Assembly: GCF_900111765.1 (NCBI RefSeq) | Contig: NZ_FOIB01000003.1 | Coordinates: forward strand, 310,001-374,000 | From: Myxococcus fulvus | GTDB taxonomy: Bacteria > Myxococcota > Myxococcia > Myxococcales > Myxococcaceae | Length of the DNA stretch: 64,000 nucleotides | Direction of reading: 5' to 3' | Part shown: piece by piece, positions 24,923 to 39,900 of the stretch | How the letters are laid out: every line of letters begins with the position of its first letter | Numbering within the stretch: position 1 is the stretch's first letter | Notes under the pieces: model-generated | What the model was told of the DNA's origin: nothing | The model's database searches: none | What the model saw: the letters and a program-made list of their open reading frames with translations, nothing else | Made by a program: the position numbers and the translations under genes

Positions 24923-27900
24923 GTGAACAGTCAGGGTTGGAGCGGTGTTCGCGCGGTGCTCACGGTGCTGTGTCTGGGGTTCGCGCTGGTGGCCCGGGCG
25001 GAGCCTCCCGTGGTGACGGCGGCCTATCCCCTCGCGCCTCTGCGCCCCGGCGCCCAGAGTGTCGAGATCGGCTTCGACATCGAGCAGCAGGTCTCCCAGG
25101 TCCTCGTCACCCTCGAGGGCACCTCGGACTCCCATGGCTCCTTCGTCGCCACCTCCAACCTCCGGGTCGAGCGTGACTTCGCGGGCGCGGTGCCCTTCCA
25201 CGTGCTCGTGCCCCTCAAGGTCGCCTTCCCCGACGACGGCGCCCTGAAGGTCACCGCCACGCCCATCGGCTCCGACTCCGTTCCGGGCACCCCCTTCGTC
25301 ACCACCTTCAACGCCAAGGGCAGCCCGCCCGGCTTCGCCGCCACGCCCGTCACCGTCCGCTCCGACGCCACCGCGGGCGGCATCGTCCTGCAGGTCGCCT
25401 ACACCGGCCAGGTCGCCTCCGCCGAGCTCTCCATGATGGGCGCCTCCGCGCTCGCCCTGCGCACCGTCCACGGTGACCTCGGCGAGGCCGAGGCCCAGGC
25501 CTTCGTCACCGCGCGCCGGCTGGTCGGCCGCCCCCACGTCGCCACCCCTGGCCGCATCAGCTTCTTCATCCCCACCACCGACGGAAGGCTGCCCCCCGAC
25601 GGCGTCGTCATCGCCGACGTCGCCCTCCAGGACCCCTTCGGCCGCACCGTCCACACCTCCGCCGTCGAGTTCACCAGCTCCACGTCCTTCGACCCGCTCG
25701 TCGACATCACCGTCCAGCCCAGCTCCCTCCTGCTGGAGCAGGTGGGCCAGCGCGAGGACCTCAAGGTCTTCGGCAACTTCGCCGTCGCCGGACAGGCGGA
25801 CCTCTCCGGCGGTCGCCGCGGCGTCCTCTACGAGTCCAGCAAGCCCGCCGTCGTCGCCGTCACCCAGTCCGGTGAGGTCATCGCGCTCGCGCAGGGCGAG
25901 GCCACCCTCAAGGTGACGTATGCCGAGCGCACCCGCGAGGTCCCCGTCATCGTCACGGACCCCTCGCGCATCGCCGGCGTGAGCATCCTCCCGGACACCG
26001 TCACGCTCGCGCGCGTGAAGGACAGCCTCCAGCTCCACCTGCAGGGCCGCCTGGACCACCCCGTCACCGGCCGCGTCATCGACCTGACCCCGAGCACCCT
26101 GCGCACCACCTGGAGCTCCTCGCACCCGACCATCGTCGCCGTCAGCCCCGAGGGCAAGGTCACCTCGCTCGCCCCCGGCAGCGCCACCATCACCGCCACC
26201 CACCTCACCTCGGAGAACGAGCCGTGGACGGAGACCCGCCGCGTCGAGGCGAAGGACGGCATCCCCTCGGTGCGCCTGTCCGGCCCCACCTCCATCGCCG
26301 CCGGCGCCAGCGTGGAGCTGCGCGCCGTGGCCTCCGACGACGTGGCCGTCAAGCACGTCAGCTTCCTCGTCAACGGCGTGCCCACCGTCATCGACGACAC
26401 CGCGCCGTACAGCTTGCGCATCCAGGCCCCGCCGAACGTGGGGGCGAGCTTCAAGCTGTCCGCCATCGCCGTGGACTCCGGTGACCAGGAGTCCACGCCG
26501 GCCGTGCTCCAGGTCAAGGTGACGGCGCCCCCGGGCCCGAGCACCCGACAGGTCGTCTACGAGCAGCCCGTCTCCGGCGCGAACCTCATCGAGGGAATCC
26601 CACACATCCTCCGTGTCACGAGCGGCGACTGGACGTCCGGCACGCTGTCTCCGCTCGACTTCCAGGTGGTGCGCTTCACCGTGGACGGCGCCCCCGTGGG
26701 CTCCTCCTCGACGGCCCGCATCGAGCTGCGCCCCGTCCCCGACAAGGTGCCGCAGGAGATCGTCGCCGTCCCGCTGTGGGAGGTGAGCTACGTGCCGCCG
26801 CCGGGCAGCGCGGGCACGGGCGCCTCCATCAAGGCCATCGCCGTGGACCGCCATGGCGCCACCGCGGAGGGCTCCGCCGTCCTCGTGCGCATCGTCGGCA
26901 ACGCGCCTCCGCTCATCACCCGCCGCGCCCCGCTGGGCAGCACGGTGGAGGTGACGGAGAAGGTGCCGCTCGCCGTCGAGGGCACCGTGGGCGACGACGC
27001 GCTGTCCTTCGGCGTCAAGGTGGCGCTGTTGGTCAACGGCAACGCCGTGGCCACCACGCGGCTGGATGAAGGAGGGCAGGGCGGCACCGCGCAGGGCTCG
27101 CAGAACTTCAGGCTCCTGTGGACGCCGCCCGCAGGCTCGGCGGGCAGTCGGCCTCGCGTGGAGATTCAGGCCATCGACCACGGCGGGCTCGAGCGCCGCG
27201 TCGGCTTCGAGGCCGTCGTCGTGCAGGACGGCCCTCCCAACGTGGCCATCCAGACGCCCACCTTCACGGACTCGTACGTGGGGGGCACGCAGGTGCTCCT
27301 CACCGCCGCCGCCTCGGATGACAGCGGCGAGGCGCCGCAGGTGACGTGGAGGGTGAACGGGACGCCCGTGGGCCAGTCCTCCGTGCCGCCCTACCGGGTG
27401 ACGTGGCGCACGTCGGTGGTGACCACGGCCACCCCCTACAGCCTCACCGCGTCCGCCCGCGACGCCCAGGGACACGAGCGCGAGAGCGACCCCGTCGAGG
27501 TGGTGATTCGCCCGGACCTCAACAAGCCCAAGGTGAACATCCTGACGCCGCAGCACCTGGTGAAGGTGCCCAACTCGCAAGGGCTGCTCGTCACCATCGC
27601 CGGCTTCGACGACGTGGGCGCCAAGCGCGTGGAGCTCTACCTGGGCGAGGAGGAAACGCTCGTCTTCACCGACACCTCACCCGGCGACAACGCGGGCGTG
27701 CCCGGCTCGTTCATCAGCTACACCGTCATCCCCATCGAGCATTTCTTCGAGGGCACGGTCCCCAAGGACAGCCTCAAGCTCACCGCGCGCGCCTACGACA
27801 CCTCGGACAATCACGACGAGGTGAGCCACACCGTCAATCTCCAGGGGGACCTTCCGCCCACCGTGGAGTTCGTCAGTCCGAGCCCCGGCTTCGTCGGCAC

Positions 27901-30900
27901 CGCGAATACGCTCGTCCCCATCGTCCTCCACGCCGAGGACGACGTCGCCGTTTCCAGGGTGGAGCTCTTCGAGTACCGCGGCTCCACGCGCCACTCCGCC
28001 GGTGTCGCCACGCTGCCGCCGTACCGCTTCGACCTGCGCCTGCCCTCGACGGCGGGGAGCGTGCGGCTGGAGGCCGAGGCCACCGACAGCAACAACGCGA
28101 AGAACACGAAGACGGTGGGCCTCACGCTCGACGTGAAGGCGGACGAAGAGCCGCCCATGGTGGCCTTCCGGAGCCCCGCCGAGGGCACGCGTGTCTTCGC
28201 GGGCCCCGACCGGAGCGTGGACGTCGTCGTGGTGGCCACGGACAACGTCCACGTCAAGAACGCCCGGCTCTTCCTCCAGGACCCCCTCCAGCCCAAGAAC
28301 CCGGACGCTCCCGAGTCGCCCGTGGGCTCCGTCAACGCGGGGACGGAGGAGGGGCTGTACCAGGTGTTCAAGTGGAAGCTGGACGTGCCGGCCGAGTACG
28401 CGGGCCATCCGCTGCGGCTGCGCGCGGTGGTGGTGGACGATGGAGATCGCTCCGCGGAGCGCAGGCTGGTCCTCCAGGCGGTGAAGAACACCGCGCCGGT
28501 GGTCAACCTGATGCTGCCCGCGCCGAACTCCGTGGTGAAGGAGGGCCAGGACGTCACCATCACCTTCACCGTGTCCGACGACGAGGGCGTGGCGAGCGTC
28601 GCGGGTCGCTCCGGCGGCGTGACGCTGGAGCCGTTCATCGGTCCGGTCAACACGGCCATCCAGCAGAAGCTGGTGGTTCGCGCGCCCATCGTCGCGCCGA
28701 CCACGCCCGCGTCCGAGCGCTCGGTGGGCGTCGTCGCCAAGGACGTGAGCCCCGTGCCCCAGCTCGGCCACGAGGACGTGCTGCTCGACGTCATCGACGA
28801 CGTGGAGCACCCCACCGCGCTGCTCCTGTCGCCGATTCCCGGCACGGCCACGCAGCCCCTGCAGGTCGCCAACCGCAGCAGCCTCGGCCTGCGGGTGGAT
28901 GTCTCGGACGACGTGCGTGTCTCGCGCGTCGCCGTGGTGCTGGACGGCGTCGAAATCCGGCCCGAGCCGCAGAAGGACTACCTGCGCGCCAGCCACGAGG
29001 ACTTCGAGGAGGTCCGCGCCCCCAACCCGCAGGGCCCCGGCGACATCCTCGTCAGCCGGCGCTACGTGGGCACCTACTCCGGGACGATTCCCGTCCAGCG
29101 CACCGGCACGGACCCGTCCAACACCGCGCCCGAGAAGCACGTCGTCTGGGCCCGCGCGTATGACCCGGCCGGCAACCCCACCGACACGTCCAAGGTGGAG
29201 TTCGAGGTCATCACCCCCGAGGACAAGCTGCCGCCGGTGGTGCGCATCTCGCTGCGAGGCGTGCCCGACGCGAAGACGTGCGTGTCCGGCTCGGAGGTCA
29301 CCCTCCAGGCGCAGGCGTCCGACGACAGCGCCGTGCAGTCGCTCGCCGTGAGCTTCGATGATGGTCTTGAGGATCCCGAGGGCATCGAGGGGCTCGAGCA
29401 GCGGCCGGAGACGCTGCCCGCGGCCTCGGTGAGCTTGAGCGGTCCGTTCATGATGCCCACGCTGACGAGCGGCGCGTCGCGCACCGTGAGCTTCGAGGCC
29501 ACGGCGACGGACACGCTGGGGCGCACCACGGTGTCCGGCTACTCGTGCCTGCTGGTGCCCGACGCGGCGCCCGTCGTCCGCTGGGTGTCGCCCACGAGCG
29601 GGGACCTCATCGAGGAGCAGCGCTACACCGGCTCGATGGAGCTCCAGGATGACGTGGGGCTGCGCGCGGCGTGGCTCGTCGCCTCCACCTCCGAGGTGAA
29701 GTCCGCGACGGCCACGGACCTGTCGCTCGACGCCCCGCTGCTCACGGGCACGACGCAGGTGCCCTTCTCGCTGTCGAACCACGCGGTGTCGAGCGCGACG
29801 CTCACCTTCGGCGCCCAGCCCGGGAGCGGCACCTCGGCGGGCACCCCGTTCACCTTCGTGGTGACGGGTGAGGACGGCGCGGTGCGCGTCACGCCGCATG
29901 CAGCCCACAACTCGGACCACGGCCCGGGGCAGCTCCGCCTGAAGGTCGCCGCGGACTCGCACGGCGCCCAGGCGCACGTCTCCTACCACCTGCGTCCGAA
30001 GACGCAGCTGTCGACCGAGGCGCAGGCGGAGCTGGCGGCCTTCAAGGCCCTGTTCCCCTCCGGTGACATGACGCAGACGCGCGTGCTCACGCTCGACGCG
30101 GGCAACCTGTACGAGGTGGACCTCGGCTTCCCGAAGAACGCGGTGGAGGTGGAGCAGGTCCTCGTGTCGCTGCACGCCGTCGGCGGGGACTCGCGCCCGG
30201 TGCTCGTCTCCGAGCTGGCGCTGCGCTACCAGTCCGGTCAGCCCCACCAGGTCCGCGTGGCCGCCGCTGGCCAGCGCCTGACGGTGGACCCGCTGTCCGC
30301 GACGCTCACGGCGGGGCAGCTGAGCGCGCGCCAGGCGGGCTTCCGCATCCCGGCGGCGTGGACGGCCACGGACGCGCGCCTCACCACCGTCGCGGTGGAC
30401 ACGGCGGGCGTGGTGGCGAAGGACGCTCGCGTCCTGAAGGTGGTGCCCGACACGGTGGACCCGACGGTGGCCTTCGTCGGCCTGGGGGAGGGTGCCTCGG
30501 CGGTGACGGGCCAGCCCTTCAAGGTCCGCCTGCGCGCCGCGGACAACGCGAGCCTGGCCAAGGTCCAGTTGCTGGTGAACAGTGAGCCCCAGGGCGACAC
30601 CCTGCTGGTGGGGACCTCGCAGGACGTCGAGCTCACCCTGCAGCGCACGACGCTCGGGCCCGTCACGCTCCACGCGCTCGTCACGGACCGCGCGGGCAAC
30701 GACGCCGTGTCCCACCCGGTGTTCGTGCAGATCGTCCCCGACGCCGCGCCGACGATCCAACTGGACCGACTGGTGGCCACGGGGGAGACCATCCACCGCG
30801 CGGAGCTGGAGAACGGCTTCGTCAGCCTCCTGCAGGGCAAGGAGGCGACGCTGTACTTCACCGTCAAGGACGACGTGGGCGTGGCCTCCGTCACCACGAC

Positions 30901-33900
30901 CTACGGCGACGGCCTGCCGGACACGCGGCCCTTCACGCCGGCGGCGACGGGCAGCAAGTCGCTGCAGGTGGACTTCACGCCGCCCATGGGCGCGGATGGC
31001 CAGCCCACCGTGTTGACCCTCACCGTCAAGGACACGGCGAACCAGGAGAAGAGCGCGCGGCTGGTCATCGAGAGCCGCAGACCCCGCGCGCCCCAGCTCG
31101 CGTTCCTGGAGCCCGCGGCGGATGCCTACCTGGTCGAAGGCAGCATCCAGCTGCGCCTGGGCGCGCTGGCCGCGGACGACACGAAGGTGACGCTCGTGGA
31201 GTTCTTCGTCAACGGCAAGGCCGCGCTCCAGCTCGCCGAGCGCGACGGCACCGTGGTGCCCACGCTCTTCGACCCGGAGGGCAACCCCGTCGCCGCCGAC
31301 GTCACCGTGCGCGACACGCTCGCGGCCCTGCGCGTGGCGCCCGAGGACATCTCCCGCTTCCGCATCTTCCGCGGGCTGCTGTCGCTGCCCCCGGGCTTCG
31401 TGCGCCTGGACCCCACGCGCACGGAGAGCCACGTGCTCTTGCGCGTCGAGGCGCGTGACCTGGAGGGCAACCGCTCCTCCGTCGAGCGGCGCATCCGCGT
31501 CGCCGAGGACACGGCCCTGCCGGTGGCGAACGTGCTGCGCCCCAGCCTGGGCCGCGACGTCATCGAGAACACGCCCGTGCTCATCCAGGTGCAGGCGCAC
31601 GACAACGCGTTCGTGGACCGGGTGGAGATCTACGCCGGCCCGAGCGCGGAGGGCCTGGAGCTGGTCCACGTCGCCGGAGGCTTCCCGTCGGAGAACGGGC
31701 TGCCCGGCTCGCCGTTCGACGTGTACTCGCCGGTGGTGACCTTCCAGTACTCCGTGCCGAAGCTCTCGGAGCTGGGCGGCCTGGACCTGGTCCCGTACTT
31801 CATCGCCACGCGGGCCCGCGACATCTCCGGCAACCAGGGCGAGCTGGAGTACCAGCAGATCGACATCGTGAGGGACCGCGAGCCCGCGCTGGCCATCCTC
31901 TCCCCGTCGGATGGGACCACCGTCGTCGCGGACAACCCGCTGCCGGTCATCCTCTCGGCCGAGGACGACGTGGGCGTCACGTCCGTGTCGCTCTACCTGG
32001 ACGACCAGACGGCGCCCATCGCCACGCTGAACCAGCCGCCGTTCCGCTTCCTGGTGCCGGTGCCCGCGTCGACGGGTGGCACCCTGCGCCTGCGCGGCCA
32101 CGCGGTGGACAGCTTCGGGCACGAGGTGAGCTCGCAGACGGTGGTGCTCTCCGTGGTGGGCGACCAGCCGCCCACGGTGGCCATCGCGCAGCCGGCCCAT
32201 GGCGCCATCGTCACCGAGGGCCGCGACTTCGCCGTGCTGGTGGCCGCGCAGGACGACGTCGAGGTCCAGCGCGTGGAGGTCACCGTCGAGGGCGGTGTCG
32301 AGGGACCGCTGCGCTTCGCCAGCGCCACCCGTCCGTACTCCTTCCGCGTCCCGCTGCCGCATGGCTCGGCGGGACGTCACCTGACGATTCGCGCCAACGC
32401 GCGGGACTCGTCGGGCACGACGGTCCAGGCGCGCGAAGTGACGGTGCAGGCCAAGGCGGACACGCAGGACCCGGTGGTGAAGCTGGTGTCCCCGGCGAAT
32501 GGCTCGGCGATGGTGTCCGGCCTGCGGATGGATGTGGAGGCGCGCGCCGAGGACAACGTGGGCGTGGCGAGCGTGACGTTCTTCGTGAAGGTGGGGGACG
32601 GGGCGGAGACGCAGCTGGCCCAGGTCCCCGCGCCGCCGTATCGCTTCTCCTACCTGGTGCCCAAGAACCTGGTGACGGAGGCCGGCGTGAGCGTGCCGCT
32701 GCGCTTCACCGCCCGGGCCGTGGACCTGAGCAACCGGACCTCGTCGGACGTCGTCACCGTGAGCGCCATCAACGACAAGCCGCCGTCGGTGTCGCTGCGC
32801 AACCCGCCGTTCAAGGTGGTGGCGAAGCTGCCGAGCACCTTCGCCACCGAGACGGGCGACGACGTCGCGGTGTCCTACGTGACGTTCCTGGTGGGCCCCG
32901 CCAGAGACCAGCTGGCCGAGGTGGGCCGCCGCTTCCAGCTCCCGTTCGAGCACCTCTACGTGGCGGACCCGTCGGACGTGGGCAAGCGGCTGTGGATCGC
33001 CGCGCGCGCGGTGGACACCGCCGGACAGGCGACGCAGTCGGAGCCCATCGCGTTCAGCGTGGTGGCGGACCAGCTGCCCACGGTGGAGCTGACGCGGCCG
33101 GAGCCCGATGGCACCGTCTTCGCGGGCGCGCGGCTGCGGCTGGAGGCCAACGCCTTCGACGTGGACAGCGGCATCGAGGCGGTGTCGTTCTTCGTGGACG
33201 GCCGCAAGGTGGCCACGGCGCTGACGCCCGCGGGCATCCCCGGCCGCCCCAACGCCTACGTGGGCAGCTTCGTGGCGCCCATCGGCAGCGGCAGCCGTGA
33301 GTTCTTCATCAAGGCCGTGGCGGTGGACAAGGCGGGGCAGGAGGTGGAGACGCCCGAGCGCAAGGTGGGCACCATCCCCGACACCACCGCGCCCGAAGTG
33401 GAGCTGGTGGACCCGCCGCACCTGGACGTCGTCACCGAGGGCGACCCGCTGCTGCTGTCCGCCTTCGCCGAGGACAACGCCGGCATCCACGAGGTCGCCT
33501 TCCACGCGGCCTACACGAACGTCGCCGGCCAGCCGGTGTCCGAGCAGGTCGGCGCCTCCGTGGTGCCGGTGACGAGCAGCGCGAACCGGCCCCAGTACCG
33601 CTACTCGTGGCTGGTGCCCACGCCGATGGCCGGCAAGGCCATCACGCTCCACGCGCTCGCGAGCGACCTGTCGGGCAACCCGAAGGCGACGCCCGTGGTC
33701 CAGGTGGAGGCCGGCATGCGGCCCTCCCGCGCGCCCTACAAGCCCTTCGGTGGCTCGGGGGAGAGCACCCGCCTGTCCGCCCTGGCGGTGGACGGCGAGG
33801 GGTTGGGCATCGTCGGTGCGACGGGGCTGCCGAAGGGCTCGCCCTTCCCGCGCGGCGTGGAGTTCTTCCGCGTGACGGACGCGCCCCTGGCGGCCCTGGG

Positions 33901-36900
33901 CGGACATGCCCTGGAGGGCGTGCCGGTGGCGTCGGCGTTCCATGAGGGCCTGGCGCTGGTCAGCGTCCGCCACGACTCGGCGGCGCGCAACGGTGAGCTG
34001 GTGCTGTTCAAGACGAACGACGCGGCGAACATCCTCCAGCAGGGCAGCATCGAGCTGTCCGGCCCCGAGGTGGGCGGCGTGGTGGCGGCGGGGCAGCTCG
34101 CCTTCGTGGCCAACGGCGCCGCGGGCGTGGTGGTGGTGGACCTGTCGGACCGCGACTACCCCCAGCGCGTGACGACGCTGCCCACGCTGGCGCCGGCGCG
34201 CGACGTGGCGGTGCTCGGAGACAAGCTGCTGGTGGCGGCGGGGACGAGCGGCCTGCGCGTGTTCGACCTGCTGGACCCGAAGCTCGGTGAGCTGGGGTAC
34301 GCGGCGGTGCCGGGTGGCGCGGAGACGGTGACGGTGGTGGGCGAGCGCGTCCACGTGGGCTGCCAGGGGGCCTCGGCCTCGCTGGCGGTGGTGGACGTGA
34401 GCGCCGCGCCTCGCGTGCTGTCGCTCCTGTCCCACGCGCCGGGCCGCGCGGACCTGCTGGCCACGGGCCAGCGCTCCGTGTCCGGTCTGGGCAACGTCTC
34501 GGTGTCGACGGTGCAGCTCATCGACCAGACGAACCGCCCGGTGAAGGGCCTGCTCACGGCCTCCATCGTGGACGCGGAGGGCGTCGCGACGACGTCCGTG
34601 CGCGCCAACGTCCCGGTGGCGGGTGACGTGGAGATGACGTCCGGCGGGCCGATGACGCTCTTCGGTCACCAGGGCGTGGCGGAGTTCACGTTGCCGCGCT
34701 TCCTGGTGACGGACGTCACCCCGGCGGACGGCGCGGAGCAGGTGGCGTTCGAGGCGCCGGTGTTGTCGGTCGGCTTCTCGCAGCCGGTGGACGCGGCCAC
34801 GGTGAACGCGTCGCGTGTCATCCTGCGCGAGGGCCTGCTGAATGGCCGCGTGGTGACCGCCGACGTGCGCGTGAGCGCGACGGATGCCTTCCGCGTCGAG
34901 CTGGTGCTGCCCGCGGGCGTGAAGCTGGCGCGCGGCAAGGAGCACTCCATCGCGGTGGAGGCGGGCCTGGGCAGCACCTTCGGCCTGACGCTGGAGCGGC
35001 GCTACCTCTCGCGCTTCCGCACGCGCACGACCGAGGGCGAGCTGCCGAGCGTGGAGCGCGTGGTGCCTCGCGCGGGCCCGGTGGATGGCGGCACGCGCGT
35101 GACGATTCACGGCGCGCGGTTCGCGCAGGGCGCGCGCGTGTACTTCTCCAACGCGGAGGCGACGGAGGTCTCCGTCGATGAGACCGGCACGCGCCTCACC
35201 GCGCGCACGCCGCAGCAGGTGGAGGGCCCCGCGCGCGTCACCGTGGTCAACCCGGGCGGGCTGCAGGGCAGCCTCCTGGGCGGCTTCATCTTCATGGACA
35301 TCCTCCAGGTGAGCCACGCCTCGCCGGCCTCGGGTCCGCTGGCGGGCGGGCAGATGGTGGAGCTGTCCGGCGCGGGCTTCCAGCACGGCGCGGAGGTCTT
35401 CTTCCGGGGCCAGGGCTCGCAGACGGCGCGGGGGCGCCCGGCGCGCTCCGTCACGGTGCTGTCGCCGGGCCGCCTGCGCGTGGAGACGCCCGAGGGCGGC
35501 TACGGTCCGGCGGACCTCTTCGTCGCCAACCCGGACGGGCAGCTCGCGGTGGCGCAGAGCGCGTACCTCTACACGAACCTGTCGACGACGAAGCGCATCG
35601 GCCGCTACCAGCCCTCCATCGATGGCACGGACGGCCGCCCGTCGGACCGGATGCCGCAGGGACGTCCCGGGCCGCTCGTCCTCTCCGGAGGCCGGGCCTA
35701 CGTGCTCTCCGAGGCGTCCATCCAGCAGGGCATCGACGTCATCGACGTGCTCAAGCGCAGCACGCAAGGCGCGCTGTCGGTCATCGACGTCTCCGTGCCG
35801 GAGGACGCCGGGATGATGGGCGGCGTCTCGTTCCCGCCGCCCTACGAGCCGCGGGCGCTCACCGTGCGCGGAACCATCGCGTACGTGGCGGCCGACGCGG
35901 CCGAGCTGACCCACGTGGACATGGTGGGGGAGGGAGGTCCGTCGCTGCTCGTGGTGGACGTGAGCAAGCCGACCGAGCCCAAGCTGGTGCAGGCGCTGCC
36001 CTACGAGGGCGAGGCGCTGGATGTCGCGGTGGTGGATGACCTGGCGCTCGTGGCCGCGGGAGACAGCGGCCTCGCGGTGTTCTCGCTGGTGGAGCCGCTG
36101 CGCCCCATGCTGCTGGGCGCCGTGAAGTCGTTCGTGATGAACGGCACGGTCAAGACGCCCTCCATCGAGCAGGTGCGCATCCTCGGTCGCCACGCGGTGC
36201 TGCGGGCCCGGCTGGGCAACGCCGCGGCCACCCTGGTGGTGGACCTGGCGCGCCCGGGCTTCCCCGTGGTGGGAGAGACGTCGGACGTGGGGGACCTGGC
36301 CCTCCACTCGGGCCGGGGCCTCGCCTCGCTCGAGACGGCGGCCACGGTGTCGCTGTCGCCGCCCACGCTGCCGCGCAAGGTGGCGTCCATTCCGGCCCTG
36401 GTGGGCACGCGCTTCTTCCAGTCCGCGCTGGGCCCGCACCTGGGCGTGAACGCCGGCGCGGGCGTGCTCCAGTTGTCGGCCGCTTCCGAAATCGACGCCC
36501 CGCTCGCCGTGGACGCGGTGGACCTGTGGCCGGCGACGTCGCTCGCCGACGTGGGCATCGACCGGGGTGTGGTCGTGGCCAGCATCAACGGCGTCTTCTC
36601 GCCGCGGAACCTGCCCACGCCGAATGACGGGTTCGCCGTCGTCGCGGTGCCGTTCCCGATGGTGACCGCGATGCGTCCGGCTGCTTCCGAGCTGGGCGTG
36701 TCCACGCTGGAGTCGCTCGTCGCCGACCTCAACGTCCCCATCCGCGACGTGTCGTCGGTGAACGCCCGCCTGTACGTGATGGATGGCTCCGCGCAGGGCG
36801 CGGAGGTCCCCACGGAGCTGAGGACGCCGGTGGAGGCGGGCATCCAGAAGCTCGTCATCGACCCGGTGGACGCGCTCGCGGGACGCACGCGCTACCGCCT

Positions 36901-39900
36901 GGTCATCTCCGGTCTCCAGGCCCAGGGCCCGGACGGCTCGCTCATGCCCGGGCGCTTCGTCACCGAGTTCGAGACGTCCAGCGACACCGTGTCGCGGCAG
37001 GTGGCGGTCGACACGATTTCGCCCCGCGAGGGCCCGGTGGCGGGCGGCACGCTCGTCACGCTGACGGGACGCGGCTTCGAGACGGGCCTGGAGGTCCGCA
37101 TCGGCGGCCTCCCCGCGGACATCCAGTCCGTGTCGGCGAACGAAGTCACCGTGCGCACGCCCGTGTCCACGGTGGACGGCGCGGTGGCGCTCGAGGTGCG
37201 CAACCTCTCGGGCACCTCGGTGACGCGCGCGGGCGCGTTCATCTACACGCGGCCGCTGTCGCTGGTGTCGATTACGCCGGGGCGCGGCCCGTCGTCGGGC
37301 GGCACGAAGGTGGTGCTCGAGGGCAACGGCTTCTCCACCAGCGGCACCGTCCGGGTGCTGTTCGGCACCACGCCGGCGCTGCGCGTGCGCGTGCTGGGCA
37401 TGAAGCGGCTGGAGGCCTTCACCCCCAACGGGCTGCGTGGCGCGGTGGACGTGTCGGTGGTCCAGGACGGCGCTCCGCCCGCGGTGCTCGAGGACGCGTA
37501 CATCTTCGACCAGCCCACGGACGCTTCGGTGGCATTCCAGGGCGAGATTCGCGACATGGTGGCCATCGGCGACCACGTCTACATGGTGGGCGCGGGCGGG
37601 CTGCGCATCGTCGACCTGTCGGGCCTCTACCTGAAGGGGCGCCTGGCCGGGACGCCGATTCCTCCCGAGCGTCGCAACGAGCTCATCGACGAGGACAATG
37701 ACCGGCTGGACGACCGCATCATCGGGAAGTGGGACTACCTGGGCGCGGACCTGCTCTCCATCGCGTACGCGTCCGAGTGGAATGACCGCCTGTTCCTGGG
37801 CTCGGGCTCGCTGCGGGGAAAGAGCTCGTACTCGGCGGCCACCGTCCTGGAGCTGGACATCTCCAACCCCGCGCGGCCTCAGCTGGTGCGCACCACGTCC
37901 GCCGGCGACGGCGCGGCCTTCGGTCTGGACCTGCGCGGAGACCGGCTGCTGACGGCGGCCGGCAAGGGCGGTCTGCTCGGCTTCGACATCACGAACGCGG
38001 CCTTCCTGCTCCACACGTTGAAGTCGCCGCTGGTCCCCGAGGTCAGCGCGCTGGCCGTGGAGGAGGACCTCGCGGTGGTGGGCACGGGCACATGGACGCC
38101 GGGGCACCGCTTCACCGGGGGCCAGCTGCACACGGTGCGCGTGGACAAGCGTCCGTCTCAGCGGGGCTCGCTGGCGCTGGATGTCCAGCGGGTGCGCCTG
38201 CGTCGGGACCGCTGGGCCGTCGTGGCGGCGGGCAACGAGGGCCTGGTGTTGGTCAACGTGTCCAACCCCGATGCCCCCCAGCGGGGCGCGTCGGTGGGCA
38301 CGGACGTGCTCAAGGGCTTCGCCTCGGACGTGCGGGTGGTGGGGGATGTGGCCTACGTCGCGGTGGGCGCGGCGGGCGTGGCGGTGGTGGACCTGAGCAA
38401 CCTGGCGGCGCCTCGGCTGATGCACCACGTCGCGGGTGCGAACGGTGGCTCCGCCGAGCGTGTGGCGGTGGCGGGAGGCCGCGTCGTCAGCGCGAGGAAC
38501 CGTGGCGCCGCGGGCTGGGCGCTGGAGTTCGGGCAGGCGGCGGAGCTGACGCTGGTCTCCGCGAGCGTGAAGTCGGGCGACGTCGTCCCGCTGGACCTGT
38601 CCTCGATGATGCTGTCGTTCTCGACGACGGTGACGCCCGAGAGCGCGAAGCAGGCCGTGTCGCTGAGGGTGGACGGCGTGGAGTGGCTGGGCCCGGATGC
38701 GCCCGGCGCCGACCTGGAGGCGGGGAGCGCGGAGCAGCCCGTCAGCACGGTGCTCGTGCGCTTCCGTCCGGAGATGCCGCTGCCTCCCAGCGCGGTGCTC
38801 CAGCTCTCCGTGTCCACGGACCTGCTCACGCCGGACGGCAAGCACCTGCTGACGCCGTTCTCGGTGGTGCTGGATGCCGCCGCCGACGAGGGCGCGCGCC
38901 CGGAGATTTCCCAGGTGGTGCCTCGTGTGGGGCCCACGGGTGGCGGCTCGTTCGTCCAGATCCTCGGCCGCAACTTCGCCGAGGAGACCACCGTCCTGAT
39001 TGGCGGCGCGAAGGCGACCGTGCTCCCGCCGGACGGGCCCGCGTCGTCGGAGCGGCTCGTCGTGATGGTCCCGGGCGGAGAGCCGGGGCTCGCGGACGTG
39101 GTCGTCATCAACGGCGTCGTGAACAACGCGGGCGTGCTCGTGTCGGGCTCGGGGTTGTGGGACCGCAGGGCGGGTGGCTTCCTGTACAAGGCGCCGCTCT
39201 TCCTCTCGGCCGCGACGCCGCGCTTCCTCAACCCGTTCGGCGGCAGCCCCATGCGGCTGCGCGGTGACGGCTTCCTGCCGGCATGGGCCTATGGCGCGCT
39301 CGGACCGCCGAAGGTGTATGTCGGCACGCTCCAGGCCACGGGTGTCCAGGTGGTGTCCACCGAGGAGCTGACGCTGACGGCTCCCATCGGCTCGTTCGGC
39401 GAGGACGGCTTCGCGGAGGTCCGCGTGACGTCCCAGCTCCCGGACAACCGGGGCTCCGAGACGGGGACGGACCTGTTCGAGGACGTGCGCCTGGCGCGCA
39501 AGGTGGGCTACGGCCTGGAGCGTGGACGCCCGCAGAACGCGACGGGGCCGGTGCTGCCCTCGGACGGCGTGGTCTCCGTCAACGACTTCAACACCCGGGC
39601 CCTGGTGGCGGACCTCGACTCGCCGCTCTACCTGTACTCCGCCGCCGGCGCCTCCATCCGGGGCAACCGTCAGCGCAAGGAGTTCCAGGGGACGCACATC
39701 GACGAGGGATACTTCTTCGACGCGTTCACGGCCGCCACGTTCGACGTGCGGCTGCCCGGACAGGCCGTGGCCTCGATTGGCCAGACGTTGAACCCGAACC
39801 CGGCCCGGGTGGACCTGCTGCAGGCCATCCTGTTCGGCTACCTGCCCGCGGAGACGCCGTGGCCGGAGCTGGAGCTGACGTCGGACTCGCTCGACGTGGC